Below are positions 11,766-24,270 of a stretch of 64,000 nt of DNA, in pieces (the first letter of the stretch is position 1; every line of letters begins with the position of its first letter). Origin of the DNA: Hetaerina americana (taxonomy: Eukaryota; Arthropoda; Insecta; Odonata; Calopterygidae); the NCBI GenBank assembly GCA_022747635.1, contig JAKTNV010000005.1, forward strand, positions 41,678,238-41,742,237. Reading direction: 5' to 3'. The position numbers and the translations under genes were made by a program. Below the pieces are notes generated by a model. The model ran no database searches, was not told where the DNA came from, and was given only the letters and a program-made list of their open reading frames with translations.

Positions 11766-12320
11766 AGAACCTATGATGCGCATTCCAATAATCTCCATGA
11801 TTGCTGGATTTTTTTCAATCTTTCAATTTTGTTCTATATTTTATAAGTCAGTTATTAATGCTTTCTGTACCAGAAGTACACCTAATTGATTATTCACATT
11901 GATCTATTGCAATGTCTTGGTTGATGATCGAATTTAAGTCTTGCTGAACTAATTAATGATAGATCTTTTTATGTGGGTAATAGATGCTTTAACTGCGAAA
12001 TTTGATTTTTCAAACGTGTAATTCCATCAGCTTACTCGATTATATCTGGGATCCTCGAGTTTATACGTCATGTATTTTACGGTAAGTCATAGGTCGTGGT
12101 TTTGAATCGTCCCTAGAATGTGGATTCTCTGTTCCCGAGCGATGAATTTTCCTGTGTGTTAAATATTCAATCCCATATGACATCAGCCTTCTTAATACAG
12201 GAAAAAACTTATAATTCCCGTTATGTTTGATACAGGAGGATTAATACTGCATACACATTTTTTTCGATTTTGGAAACTTCTTGAACCCTGTAGTTTTTCA
12301 AGATGTGTGATCCAGCCGAT
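11766..12320. other. AT-rich spacer, no gene seen
   Basis: A sequence near 12090 (ggttttgaatcgtccc) loosely resembles a tRNA B box, but I found no partner A box and make no call. Confidence 0.45.
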
Positions 12321-13005
12321 GTCTACCTTTCTTTTCCTCTCTCTTTGCCGACGTGATGGTAGGTTTTTCCGCTGTGTAGTCGTAAGATTCGTTCGCTTGC
12401 TCTCCCTCGTTTTTTCCACCCTCCACTTCTCTCATTCTCCACCATATAGATCCTTTCATTCCCTAATCCCCAGATCTTTCACTCACACACCACTCATCCA
12501 TCCTCGTCTCCCCTCCCTCCGCCCTAGAATCCTACTTCCTTCATTTCCACCACTCTGGGTCCCGCGTCTCCCCCGCCCCTCCGGTTGTTGCCATATCCTC
12601 CTTCCCCTCACCCCTCTTTTCACAAAATTTCGTCCTGCCCTCGAGCCTTCCTACGATCTCATACCTTCACGGGATCGGGAGTTTGTTTCATTCTCCTCCT
12701 TCCAGGATCCACGCACCCACCCCTCCACGCCACCCCTATCTCTCCACCTCGGTCCTCTCCGTTGTGCAAACATTTCCTAGCTACGCTTCCTTAGTTCATA
12801 TACCCTATAGTGTGTCGGTATACGATATAGAGAAAGAGACGGACTTTTGCGTACACAAGGGCGGTGTTTGGCGGAAGAGGGGGGAGATGGTACCGTAGGA
12901 GGCTGGATCTGCCATGTTTTGGACCATCCCGCGAGGGATTGTACCGGGGCACGAGAGGGGGATCGGGCAGCGTTTTAGGGAAATAAGGGTTAGGCGTAAG
13001 ACGAG
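12321..13005. repeat. Bipolar island, pyrimidine then purine
   Basis: 12400-12780 is strongly C/T-rich (ccctccctccgccctagaatcc). 12830-13000 is G/A-rich (gcggaagaggggggagatgg). The transition is near 12810. TGTGCAAACATTTCC at 12763-12777 resembles a string in three other islands. Confidence 0.55.
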
Positions 13006-14995
13006 CAAAAGGGGATGATTTCAGTTTTGGGTATATTATATTTGGACAAGCAAGATGAGTTTATGGCCGGTCTGTATGCTAAAATTAACCTCCCCATCAT
13101 GTTTGCTAGATTCCACTACCCCTCCTTTACGTTATTGGTTGTATTTTTTTCGAGGACTAATAGGATTTTTTCCATGACGGGTGACTCAAGGTAAGGCTTT
13201 GTATATTCCTTTCCCCAAGTTCTCTTGCATCTTTCGGGTAGTATTGGTTATTTCATCACGCAGCCTTGTAATTTTCTACGCTTAAAAAATCTGAAGCAAT
13301 GGGAACGTAGGATATGGGGGATGGAGAGAAGCAATATTTTTGTTTTTGACATACTTTAATTAGACTTCAGATGTTGAAGCTTAAAGTATAAGTAAAGTGA
13401 ATATTCGTACGAAATGTTGTTCATTTGAGTATGGAAAATAAATGCAATATGGCGCACTTTGTTATATTTTACTTGTATTTAATGTGTACTTAGAAGATTT
13501 AAATCTGAAATGATGAGCTGATGATCGAGTATTTTAATTGTGAAATTACTATTAATTTTCCTAAACTATTCTCTTTCGCAGGGAAAACATTTCGAGCTCT
13601 GACTTTAATTATAAATTGAATTTATTACTTCAATACGTTTTCCTTGTTGCGGAGAAATCTCCGAGGATCTGTTCGGAAAAGGGGAAGAAGAAGGCACTTT
13701 GCTGTTGTAGATTGCTAGAAGTAAATCACATCAGTCGCCCTGGTTTTCTCAGAAAACGCAATTGAATCTTAAAGCGGATTAGTTCCCATGTTCTCTTCCT
13801 CAAGAGGAGACTGAGAGGGTTGGAAAGGAGTGCGGAGAGTGACACTGAGGAACGAATGGCCCCCGGGCCGGTCGATGGTCCTCCAGAGATCCCCTCCGGA
13901 GGCTTGCGAGCGTTCCTCAATGAAATCCCACCTCAATACCGAAACAATTTCCAGCTCAAAAGGGCACTCATATCTTAATCAGCAACTTTTTTTCTTAATC
14001 TATCCTCATCTATCTCTGAAACCGATAGAATTTCTTTTTCTTTCCTTCTTCCCCAACTTCGCGTTCAGCACGGCAGCATTGTATCACGGCAGCCCGTTGG
14101 CTCCGCTATATTGCAATGTGTACGGTTTGCGATGCTTTCCCCGTGCTACACAACAGGGCGAAGGTCCGAGTTGACTGCCACGGGGGTCATTGCCATAGTT
14201 TCGTGTGGAAAAGCACAAATTATGTTTAATCTAATTTTCCAAGTACGCGCTTTTCGTACGCTTGCCACTTTTCTAATACTAAAAACTCAACAATTGCTCA
14301 TGTAGAGTTATTCTAATTTCATGATGATTGATTATTATATTTTTATTTGGTGACTTAGTTTGAATATAAATCCTTAGACTTGATAGTAAATTCAATTTCA
14401 GATATTTTATTTATGCTCTTACTCTTTTTCGATGTGAAATATTGTGTCACACAGCATTGTTTAAATCTCTTTAACTTTTTATAACACTGTTTCTTCCATC
14501 ACTTCTCCAAGTACTGAATTACTTCATAGAGAGAGATAATCTACGAGTACATTAATTCACTAATTTTAGGGATCGGTATTTCATTTTATGTTTTGCTTCT
14601 TGAGTCGAAAGTATTCCAAATTATTACAGAAAAATATTACGGATTCCGTGAGAACCGCTTAAGTAAGAAAATTGTATAACAATTATTTCTTGTTGCAAAG
14701 AATTCTTTCGCCCTTATCCTTGGCTGCTCTGAATACATATTTGAATATTACTAATCATCGACTTAATTTTCTGCGTTTTTTAATCATTACATAGTACCCT
14801 ATTCCCTTCTATGGCCTAGGTACTAGTCCCATGCAATATACTCATAATGTGGCTATTTTTGTTTCACATTTCATTTGAACTCTCAAGTCTCAATTACATC
14901 TTACATTCCTCACTATTTTAAGTTTTACTATACTGTGAGGATAAAGAAAGTGTACCTCGTACATTCAATTTATCTCCCAGGACAACTATGTAGTG
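13006..14995. other. Spacer, no gene seen
   Basis: Mostly AT-rich. 13670-14170 is more balanced and carries a 114-codon frame without a recognisable domain or splice boundaries. Nothing else was recognised. Confidence 0.5.
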
Positions 14996-15625
14996 ACAAT
15001 GAGATGAAAGAGGGGGCATGAAGGTAAAGTTTGGAGTGGGTTCAAGAGTGTGGGTAGTTGAATCGTGTAAAAACACAGCAGTGTGACGGAGGACCTGCAC
15101 TTCCGCTCGACAAGGAGGTAATTTGAATCTTCCGCGACTATATACCTTCCCTTTCCTCTATTCGCGCTCTGTTTCTCGATCTCCTTTAGTGAAAGAACCC
15201 CTACGCCCGTACTCCCCGAATTCCCACAGGCCCTCCTTAGGGACCCATTCTCAAGCGGGAGAAAGAGGAAGTGGAGAGGGGGTGAGTGAGCGAGACAAGA
15301 GTGGGAGTCCCCCGTTGGAAGTAGTTAGGTTCGGACGTGGGCCGCATAAGCAATGCTTGTGTGGGTGGTTGTATTAGATAGGGGAGACAGGTAGGGTTGG
15401 GTAAGACCTAAGGAAACCACTTGGGCGTCGGATGGCTCGAGAGGAGTGGTGAAAGAGGTATTCTGGGATGGGTCCAAGGAGGTAGGCAATGTTTTTTTGG
15501 GAAAAAAGATGTCACCTAATGAGCAACGAATAAAAGTGAGTCCTCTCTGGATGGAGGGAAGTCGACAGTTCGTCAAAGGTGAGGTGATCGAAGGCGAGTA
15601 CGTCCGAAGATGATGCACAAATGCG
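14996..15625. repeat. Mixed-polarity island
   Basis: Purine-rich at 15000-15115, pyrimidine-rich at about 15140-15240, then purine-rich again to about 15625 (gagaaagaggaagtggagagg). No protein family was recognised. Confidence 0.45.
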
Positions 15626-15817
15626 CGGTATTTCATTGAGCTTTCCGTGCCGTTCATTTGGTTTTTTCACAAGATAAGGGGGATTGATACCTGTGATTGA
15701 TTTTTCTCATTTTCACACTAGAATCATAAAATATGCGTGCATAATTTTTTCATCAAATATATGCGCGGAGGGAATGACGGAATCCAAGATTCTCTCGTTT
15801 TCACTCATTGCCAATTT

Positions 15818-16015
15818 CGGTAGCGGCGGAGTTACGCCCTTGTCTGGCAACTCAGAGGTCGCGGGTTCGATTTCCGCCTAGGTGGGTTTTCTTCTACCTC
15901 GGGTTTGGGTGTTTGTAATCATCTTTACTGTGTGTATAGATAGGGGTTAGATGGAAGAAGGAACTGTTAAATCTCAACTTTGCCTCAGTAAAAATCGTAG
16001 TATAAATAAAATAAA
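15818..16015 (+). mobile_element. tRNA-derived SINE
   Basis: A tRNA-like head holds an A-box-like GTAGCGGCGGAG near 15820 and a B box GGTTCGATTTCC at 15864-15875 (one base longer than the usual GGTTCGANNCC). A unique body follows, then an A-rich tail built of ATAAA-type units (about 16001-16015). This is the polymerase III head, body and simple-tail layout of SINEs. The missing acceptor-stem complement argues against a functional tRNA. The 3' boundary is approximate and I did not find a convincing target-site duplication. Confidence 0.65.
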
Positions 16016-16490
16016 GGGGTGGCATAAGATGCGACGAAATATAGTTTCAGTAAAGCAGAAAAAATGGATTGGCCCGCATAAATTTCCGTGCTAAATTTAC
16101 CTGCCACATATTCATAATTTTCTACCCTCTTCGGCATCGACATAATCCTAGCCCTTAAGAAACTTTGAAAAATCAGAGACTTATTATAGTCTCGAGGTTG
16201 CTTTTTCAAGAAAGGATCGTTTTTTGTGATTTGAGGAAACACTCAATTATATATTCGATAAATTCACGTTTAAATTATAGTTGTCATTATTACATTCATT
16301 TTAGACAAATTGATATGTTTTAGGAGGCATGTATTATTTCAATATTGCGCACATTATTATTGCTTTCCTACCGAGACGGATAATCATATTATTTTGGTTT
16401 AAATATTAATATGAAATTTGGGAGACTACTCGAATTTTTCAATGAGGCACCCTGATCATATGTAAATTGAAGGCATTCAGTATTGATGTG
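16016..16490. other. AT-rich spacer, no gene seen
   Basis: No feature supported. Confidence 0.5.
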
Positions 16491-16965
16491 AAGGCAAAAT
16501 ACGGGAAGCCAGAGGAAGGGAAAGCGACGGAAAACCCGAAGATATAGAGAGAGGAGGGGAAGAGAAGACCTTCTTCGTATGGCGCAAGTGGATGAAGACA
16601 AGGGTAATTAAATGGGAAAGCGAAGATGATTAGGAAGAGTTTTACCAAGTATTTATGGCGAAGTCCCCTCTTCGAGTTGTAGAGTAGTTGGAAAAGAAGG
16701 TTGACTTCTCCAGGGGAAGAAAGAGGGCTTGGTAGGAAGGGGGCAAGGGCTGGAGAAAGCGAGAGAATTTTGGTTGACGACGGCGAGGTGGATCCATGTT
16801 GGTTTTAAGGTAACGATGGATTGGAGGAATAACTTAAGCAACTTCACTCTAAGGAGAGGAATTGTGGAGGGTGCTGGAGGGGAAAGGTTAGATGGGTTCT
16901 CGAATAGTAGACGGGAGGGCCTGGGGAGCAGGAATTTGACGGGGAATAGGCCGATGACTTTAATG
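16491..16965. repeat. Purine-rich island
   Basis: G/A-rich + strand (gatatagagagaggaggggaag; gagaggaattgtggaggg), with open minus frames that are low complexity. Confidence 0.5.
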
Positions 16966-17825
16966 GGAATTTTATGGAACATTTAATTTTTAATCATAAT
17001 TATTGAGGTGATTTCATCCCTCTAGAACGTTCTTCATACTTCATGCGAGAGTGAAAGAAAAGGTGATTGAAGCAAATATGCCTCCCAATTGAGAAAACAA
17101 TAGTACAGCGTGCGACAACAGAACTTCCTTTTTTCAAACGTAAAACGCATTCAAAACGTATTTAAATTCTATGTTTACGACAGCAAAGTGGCTCAAATGG
17201 AATATACTTATTCCTCATCTTTCTTTAATATCAACTTCCACAAAGAACAAAATGTTTGCTTTGCCCAAACCTCCTGAAGCATATCTCTGAAATTCATATA
17301 GGTATTTCATTCTGTACTTTTGCAAAATTTTAGATTAATAAAATATTAAAGAAAGGTTTCTTACTTATTTAATGCAAATTTAAAAATATTTCTTCGTAGC
17401 ACCGCGTCTTCTTTCATTCGTTGAAAATTTAGGTATGCATTTTAAATATCGGATAAAAATAATTAACCGAGCACAACAAATAAAACCTGGATCTAAAGAA
17501 TGTCTCTGTAATAAGAATAATGAAATAACTTTCCCCAGTCTATATTTCAAGTTTATTTTCATGATTAATGCTTGGCGGATTAATTATTTTTCCCAAATGA
17601 AGTTTTATATATGTAACCGATTTGTTAAGAGTATAAATTAATCAGCTATGAATTGGAAACGATTAATGTATGAATAAATACAAACCAAGGTGGTTGTGCA
17701 TTTACGTCGACTGCAAAAATATTCCTTCAATTTATATCATGGCCTACGGAAATCTGTAAATAATCATAAAACCGATGCGATCGGCGATAAAATTTTTAGC
17801 CCCCGTCTTTTTTTTTGACTGAATT
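16966..17825. other. AT-rich spacer
   Basis: No gene seen. A perfect POU octamer ATGCAAAT lies at 17372-17379; one such match is expected by chance in a window of this size. Confidence 0.5.
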
Positions 17826-18480
17826 CCCGCCTTGGTGTGTACGCGTCGACGACTCCGAGTAAAAGACGTCCCTTTGTCGCAATATGGAACCACAAATTAC
17901 CTCCATGTTTAGGACGGGAAAAGGAACTGGCGCAACCCCTCTCTCTCCTTCCTCCACTAAATCCTCCGGTTCAATCTGAGACTCACGTATTATGTGCCGC
18001 CTATCGTCTTCTGGGTGCTGATTGGTCGACTCCTGCCACGCAAGCTTTCAGCTCTCCTCTTTCCGGCACTCCATGCCTCCCTTGCCGGTCTTCATTCCCC
18101 CTTCACCCACCCTCATCCCGTGTGTTATCACCAGGCGCCGGTGAAAGGGGTGTTTCCCGAGAAAAGAAGCCGGGGGTGGGGGTAAGGGGGAAGTGGGTTT
18201 GGAGTGGGGTTTAGGTAGGGGCATAATCCCTCACCCGCCGCCCACCCACCCAACCACATCCCCTGCCTCTCTCCCCTTCGCCCTCTTAAGAAGTGGACTA
18301 AACAACCCGGTCTCCCCCCACCTACCCCCCTCCGCGTCCACCTCACCCTCTCGCCACCACCACTCTCCCTTTGTGTGCGCACACACACACACGCCTCTTT
18401 TCATCCTCCTCAATTCCGATATCTTTGACTCGGAGGAGGCGTCACGTTTCCACCGAATTCTTCCATTCATCCAATAATTT
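17826..18480. repeat. Pyrimidine-rich island with a G-rich insert
   Basis: C/T-rich for about 17930-18130 and 18225-18420. A G-rich stretch at about 18165-18215 (gggggtgggggtaaggggg) interrupts it. Confidence 0.55.
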
Positions 18481-18506
18481 TCCCCGGAGCACGAGAACAT
18501 CAGAGG

Positions 18507-18535
18507 GTGTGTGTGTGTGTGTATATATATATATA
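18507..18535. repeat. (GT)n(AT)n microsatellite
   Basis: Eight GT units run directly into about six AT units. Confidence 0.9.
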
Positions 18536-18584
18536 ATATAGAAGTAGTATATAAAATGTTTGCTTGTATTGGTTAAGGCGATTG

Positions 18585-18900
18585 GAAGGAAGTGGTTTGG
18601 AAGAGGGGAAAAGAAAGAATGCGAGTGAAGGAAGAGATGCAGCTAAGATAGGGAGAGAGGGAACGAATGGAGGGAAGAGGATAGAGAGACTGCGAGAACA
18701 CGTGTTCCGGAAATAAAATTAGAAGGTATGTGAACGAAAATTCAAAATGAGGGGAACGGAGGGAGAAAGACGAATGTAGGGGAATGAAAGGGACAAAGAG
18801 ATAGGAAAACATAAAAGGATGAAGATACGTGTTCCGGAAGGGAAGCGTTAAAATGTATGGAAGAGATGTGGGAGGAATATGAATAAAACGCGATAAAGTT
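18585..18900. repeat. Purine-rich island
   Basis: A/G-rich + strand (gaagaggggaaaagaaagaatg; gagagagggaacgaatggaggg). ACGTGTTCCGGAA occurs twice, at about 18700-18712 and 18827-18839. Confidence 0.5.
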
Positions 18901-19685
18901 AGACTCCGTTGGTGAAAATAAATGAAAGTTATAAACTGAGCCGCAAGAAAGGATAACTTGACTCTGTTTTCAGAAGCTTACGTTGGTGAGTTCTGAGATG
19001 AAATAATTTCGTATTTCACTGAGTAGTGTTTTAATATTTTGCTTGGTAAAAGCAGTCGGATGGCGGATAATACTTTCGGGGTGAGCCTACTTCTTTGAAA
19101 TATTCATATTTTAATTAATATTTTGCTCATGATATAAAAAATGCCTAAGGGCAAAATTAATTGAGCACAAGTTCACGGAGTTGACTGAAATAGTTGCGAT
19201 TTAATTAATTTCACTTGTAAAGCCGACATATTTGTGGTGAACAAAGCTGACAAAAACTATCACTGAAAGGATGAATTGGGTCTCGTAGCGATGTCCTAAA
19301 TGGCGTTTGGGAACGGGAGTCATAAAGCAGCTCATATTTCTGAACTCAATAACAGTGCGAAAGTATGGAAACCTACTAGGATCGTTGTCCTTTTCCATAT
19401 GAAATTATTGATTGTTTAAATATAAAGCCTTTTGTGCTACTATTTATTGGTAAGAATAATTTTTCGCTTTATTGAGTTCTCGCCTGCCTCCCATGAGCTC
19501 GTAGATATATACAGCCATGCTATTTTCAACAGAATGAGATCTTCATATCGAAGGTGGGTATGTCATCACACCTAGTAAAATTATGTGAAGAGTAGCAAAT
19601 ACGAGTAGCAATGACAAGGCGGAAAGTAGCGGGTGTTTACATGTGTGAAGTTGGAAAAGAGAAATCGCTAAAAAAAACATGCGAA
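18901..19685. other. AT-rich spacer, no gene seen
   Basis: No feature supported. Confidence 0.5.
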
Positions 19686-19985
19686 CTACTCTTCACGAAA
19701 GTGAAGGTAATGTGAATATACGAACGAGGTTGAGAGAGATGATGCAGGGAAGTGGTCGAAGGAAATTAGAAGAGGGTGTGGGAAGGGAGCGATGGGATGA
19801 GTGCTAGAGGTAGGAGGAGATGAGAGGAAGGTTTCATGGGAGAGCGGCAGGAAATGAAGGTGGGCCGGCGGCGGAAGTTGGAGAGCTGACCGTTCGGAAA
19901 AAGGCACTCGATGGGACGGAGGGAAAACATGGTAGATGTGATACTGCCGGCCAACCGCACGGAGAGGGCGGGAGAATTTGCAAGG
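19686..19985. repeat. Purine-rich island
   Basis: G/A-rich + strand, with a short C/T-rich stretch just after it (20020-20065). Confidence 0.5.
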
Positions 19986-20357
19986 GGGCGTCAAGATATG
20001 TGTCAGAACACCCTTCTATATCATGTTTCCCTCTCTGCTTCCCGGCCTCTCCCCCTCTCAAAGTAATCCTATTGATTGTCATCCCTTCAGCGATCTTGAT
20101 ATTTTGAAATGGATCCAGTTGTTTACTTTTGACGGTGGAATTCCATTGTGTAAACGTAAATGATATTATCCTTATAGTAGTAGTAATATTTTTTAGACAC
20201 ATTCCTAGGTATTTAGTTCCGTGCCGAACATTTTTGAAGTAAAATTTTTGTAGTGACTATAGGATCGATTTCGTTGCTTTGGCCTGGTAGATTTTGGATG
20301 ACAGTAAATTTTTGTCAATTTCAAAAGTGTCGGCATTCTTTTGCATTATCAGCATAA

Positions 20358-20380
20358 CATTTTAATATGTTATTAAAATG
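20358..20380. repeat. Tight perfect hairpin
   Basis: CATTTTAATA and TATTAAAATG pair perfectly over a 3-nt loop. Confidence 0.8.
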
Positions 20381-20405
20381 CATGCAGTATTTGAGCCACC
20401 CAACA

Positions 20406-20487
20406 AATTGGGTTCAAGGCATTAGCGAGCCCAATTAGGGGATATGCGATCGCCCTACCCTAAGAGGGCATTTCTTTATTATATCCC
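20406..20487. repeat. Two adjacent hairpins
   Basis: AATTGGG (20406-20412) pairs with CCCAATT (20430-20436). Immediately after, GGGATAT (20439-20445) pairs with ATATCCC (20481-20487) and encloses GCCCT/AGGGC (20452-20456 and 20465-20469). The arrangement recalls a structured RNA or a decayed tRNA-like element. I cannot identify it. Confidence 0.5.
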
Positions 20488-22515
20488 ATGTATACATACT
20501 TGTTAAGACATTTTATTAAAAAAATAAATTCTTGTATCTATTTTAACAGAAATAGTTGTAGTGTTAATCGTATCTAAAGAATTTCTTTTTGAGAGATTTA
20601 ATTTCAACAGACTAAATTCATGCAATTAATCAGACTGCATCCACAGTAGAGAGCTCGTTCCCTTGGTTCAGGAAAGAATCCACAGAATTGAAGTTTTTTA
20701 GTGGCAACTAGCAAAAGACTGGCTCTTTTCAATGCCATCACTAAGAGAACCCATAGGTTGAAATCTTGAATTACGTGGGTGGATCCCAAAGCAACTACGT
20801 GGATCATTCCGCAAAAAAATTATAAGTAGATAAACAGGGAAAAACATATCGTACGCATTTATATTTGAAAATTACTTAAACAGGTGAATGTTTTCACTTT
20901 TCGGCCGTTTGTCTAAAAATGATAGGTTTGTTGCTTGAATTAGTAAGTTACGTTAAAGACATTAAAATAAATACCATGATACGTTATTTCCACTAAAGAA
21001 ATGATTTAAAATCAATGTAAATTAATTAATGTATGAAATAAACAATATATTAATGCTCCAATTTATATATCTGTATGAGTTTTGCCAAAATGCGTACTCA
21101 TATGTTTGAAGTTAACAGTATGTGTGGTTATACTTGTTTGGAAATAATTATTCCATTACCTCAAGCCTGCATTAAAAGACGACGACACACATGCATACGC
21201 ACACACATAAAACCCATTCCCTTCGTTGATAATGTTAGCATTCACCCGAATTAAATAAATAATTTTTTCTTCCTGGGCAAACTAGCAAAGTGGAAAGCGA
21301 CGAGTGAGGCAATTTTACACCACGGGTCCTCTCCATCATGCATGGTGATGGCAACGTGAAGCATATGGATACAATCCCTAGAGGGTACGTGTGATTCAAC
21401 TTTCATGGTCGGGGGGATAGAAGAAAATGTAAAAAAGATAGGAGTGAAAGGATGGCCATGCGCGCTTGAGGAATGGACGTGGAGGGAAGGGAATAGGGGA
21501 CGAAGAATCCTTGCACACTAAGCCGGTCCTTTTGCTGCTCACGTGAATGCATGTATCGCGGGAGTGACCCTCGTTGCCCTCCTGTTTTCCATATCCCAAA
21601 CGACACGCGGGGAAAATTTTGGCATATGAACCTTTCACGAATTCCCCAAACTTTCGCATGCGGAGTTCCCACAGAGGGACAATCAAGTGCGCGCACTTTC
21701 ATCCCCCAAATCTTGCTGTCTAAAACTGCCACAGGCGTCCCAATCCCCATGCCGTAGGATCATCATCACTGTCCTCCATATATGCATCTTTATTCTTCAC
21801 TAGTGTGGCCATTCGCTTTCTAATAATATATTTAGTACTCTCCTTACCCTTGCGGTTATACTCGTACTCGGTATAAATCCATTTTTGTAACTTTCTGTTA
21901 TTTTTCAGATTGTGGTATTTTTTATTTCATCTGACTTTTGAATCAGATAGTGTAATGTATATTTTGTTTTTATGTTTCCAAGTTCCGTAGGTCAAAGTTG
22001 CGCATTCTTTCCATTTTCACTTTCCAAATGCACAAACGCTAACTTCAATTCATTACATTTCCGTCACTACGAATAAAGCTGTGCCCTTAAAAGTAATGTA
22101 CATAAGCATTGTTCAATTCCAGAGTTTTTAGTGCCTGATGTGCACGGAGGAAGCGGTATTTATGCACTCTCGGTGTCTATGTGCTCGGTGCTGTTACTTC
22201 TCTCGTCTTTTGGGGAAACGTAAAGTCGAATGTACCGTATAAGGGCCAGTGGATGGATATTGGAACCGTATGTCTTCGAGGTGTATTCTGAAGAGTGCCT
22301 TCACAAACAAAACTTCGGCTTCCCTGTCACTTCTAGAGGCAATGTACACTTTTTACAGTGTGTTATTTTCCCAGAGGGTCCGGAGAATATTATCCGAGAC
22401 TTGGGATTTAATGACTAAAAGCTAGGATTGTTTTAAAGGGAAATAATGCGTACGGAGAGCGTGCGTGAGGATAGCTCCTCCACATTTCCAGCAATGAGAA
22501 CGTAATTTCTTGCTC

Positions 22516-23230
22516 TCTTCTCTATTTTCTATTCTCTTTAGGGACACTGACCCCTAATTGCTGTACATCCTCTTTATCCGTATCCGCGCGCACCGATTGC
22601 TCATCGCCCGCATTGCGCGTTTTATGTCTCCTACCCTTTTCCTTCGGCCTCCGTTCTCTTCCTCCTTCACTTCCTCCGCATCCTCTTTCCTCGGTTCTCT
22701 CTCCTACTATCACAGGGTGTTTTCGACGTCCCTTCCACGCCGTCTTTCTCGTCCCACATCATCTTTCCCGCAGGCCTGGTCACGTAGTAGCTTCACGCCC
22801 GCCACCAAAGCAGCTCGCGCGACAAAAAAGCGAAGGTCTGAGGGCGTAAATGAGGAAGGGGCTCGTGTGTTACTCAGGCGACGACGGCCACCTCTCACCC
22901 TGCCTCCCCACACCTTTTCCTCCTCGTCCCTCCCGTGCTGCTCCTCAGCCAAGCACCTTCTCATCCCACTTATTCTCAATACCTCTCTGTCAAACTGCTC
23001 CCCACCCCCCAAAGAGAGTCAGTCCAGACAGAGCCCCACGTTCCCAGAGTTTGCTTTTTTATTTTGTGGCAGTTCTCCAGTCGTGTGGTTGCAATAACCT
23101 CACTTAATGATCTGCTGGCCGCATTAAAAATGGAGCAAAACACAAATAACACTCGCGAATTCCCTCCCCTCCACCACCTCACTCCCATCTGTCTTCTTCC
23201 CTACGACCTCTCATTCCGCCCTCTGGTTGC
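22516..23230. repeat. Long pyrimidine-rich island
   Basis: C/T-rich + strand over about 700 bp (ctctcaccctgcctccccac; cttcctccgcatcctctttcc). All plus frames are open at some point, producing low-complexity peptides of up to 179 residues. Confidence 0.55.
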
Positions 23231-24270
23231 CGTAAGGGGCGGTTTTGATTATCAACTAGCGCTTTTGAGAAGCCTTTGATCATCTAGGTCCGTGATGTTT
23301 ACTGTGTATAAATTTACCGTGAGAATTTTAAAAAAATAATTTTTTCAAGAATTTCCTCGTTTCAATGTCCCTATCTTAGTGTTTTGGAATGTAATTGATT
23401 TTTGAGCTGGAGCAGTAAAATAATTTTTAACTTTCTCACGGAATTCGAAAGTTTATTTTACAATTTTTCTCTCTCGAAAGAAAGTGTATGAAAGGTATCA
23501 TTTCATTAGATCCCTTTGCTTGCAAAAACGTTGGTCGGAAAAAACGTTTTTGTAGAGAATATTTCTTCTGAAAATGTTTGTCATTAAGAAAGTTATTTTA
23601 ATGACAGGAAAATGTTAAACATATTTTGATATTAATAACTTCCCTCTTCTTTAGCACTCCTTTCCTTAAGTGAAATAAGCGAGCGAACTGGCTTTATTGT
23701 TTTCCAGGCCCAATAGTTTAAAGTTTTGGGATTTTTAAAACTGGAATAAATATTTTGAAAAAGCAATTAAACTATTTTTTGCTCGATTCTGTTTGTTCAT
23801 TATAATATACGAGTTGCTCGTAGTTGCATTCGGTATGGACAGTAAAAGTTAAACAAAAGAGTTAAATATTGCGATTTCACGCTTTGTAGAGATAATACAC
23901 GTATTATTTCAATACCAGCATACATACCCTTTACGGCGTCTCCTTTCGACCTAACTAATGTCAAAAATTAGCAAAATTTGGTTTATCAGTGGTAATTGAC
24001 TATTACTTCCTTCCATATCGTTCCATCCTTTCTTATTGTTTTCATCTCACATCCATATGTCATATCATACGTACCCCTGTTTCCGTTCTACTGCTTCTCT
24101 TGTTGTCTTTAGTGTCTTTCTGTAAAGTATACCGGAATAAAGGTATTTAACAAATGTACGCCAAAAATCTATTCCGCATGTATCAATTACGTGAATACTA
24201 TTTGAGATGCCTCCGGGCGTGATTTCTTCCTTGCTGTATTTTTTTCCTTGCCTGCTCTCATTCTCACGTG
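23231..24270. other. AT-rich spacer, no gene seen
   Basis: No feature supported. Confidence 0.55.

Larger units (their letters stand above)
19986..22515. other. Spacer with small hairpins, no gene seen
   Basis: Mostly AT-rich. 21396-21757 is balanced and open for 68-115 codons on both strands without a recognisable domain. Confidence 0.5.

Noticed and set aside
12080..12180. Possible SINE from a B-box-like ggttttgaatcg
   Set aside because: No A box at the right distance and no tail.
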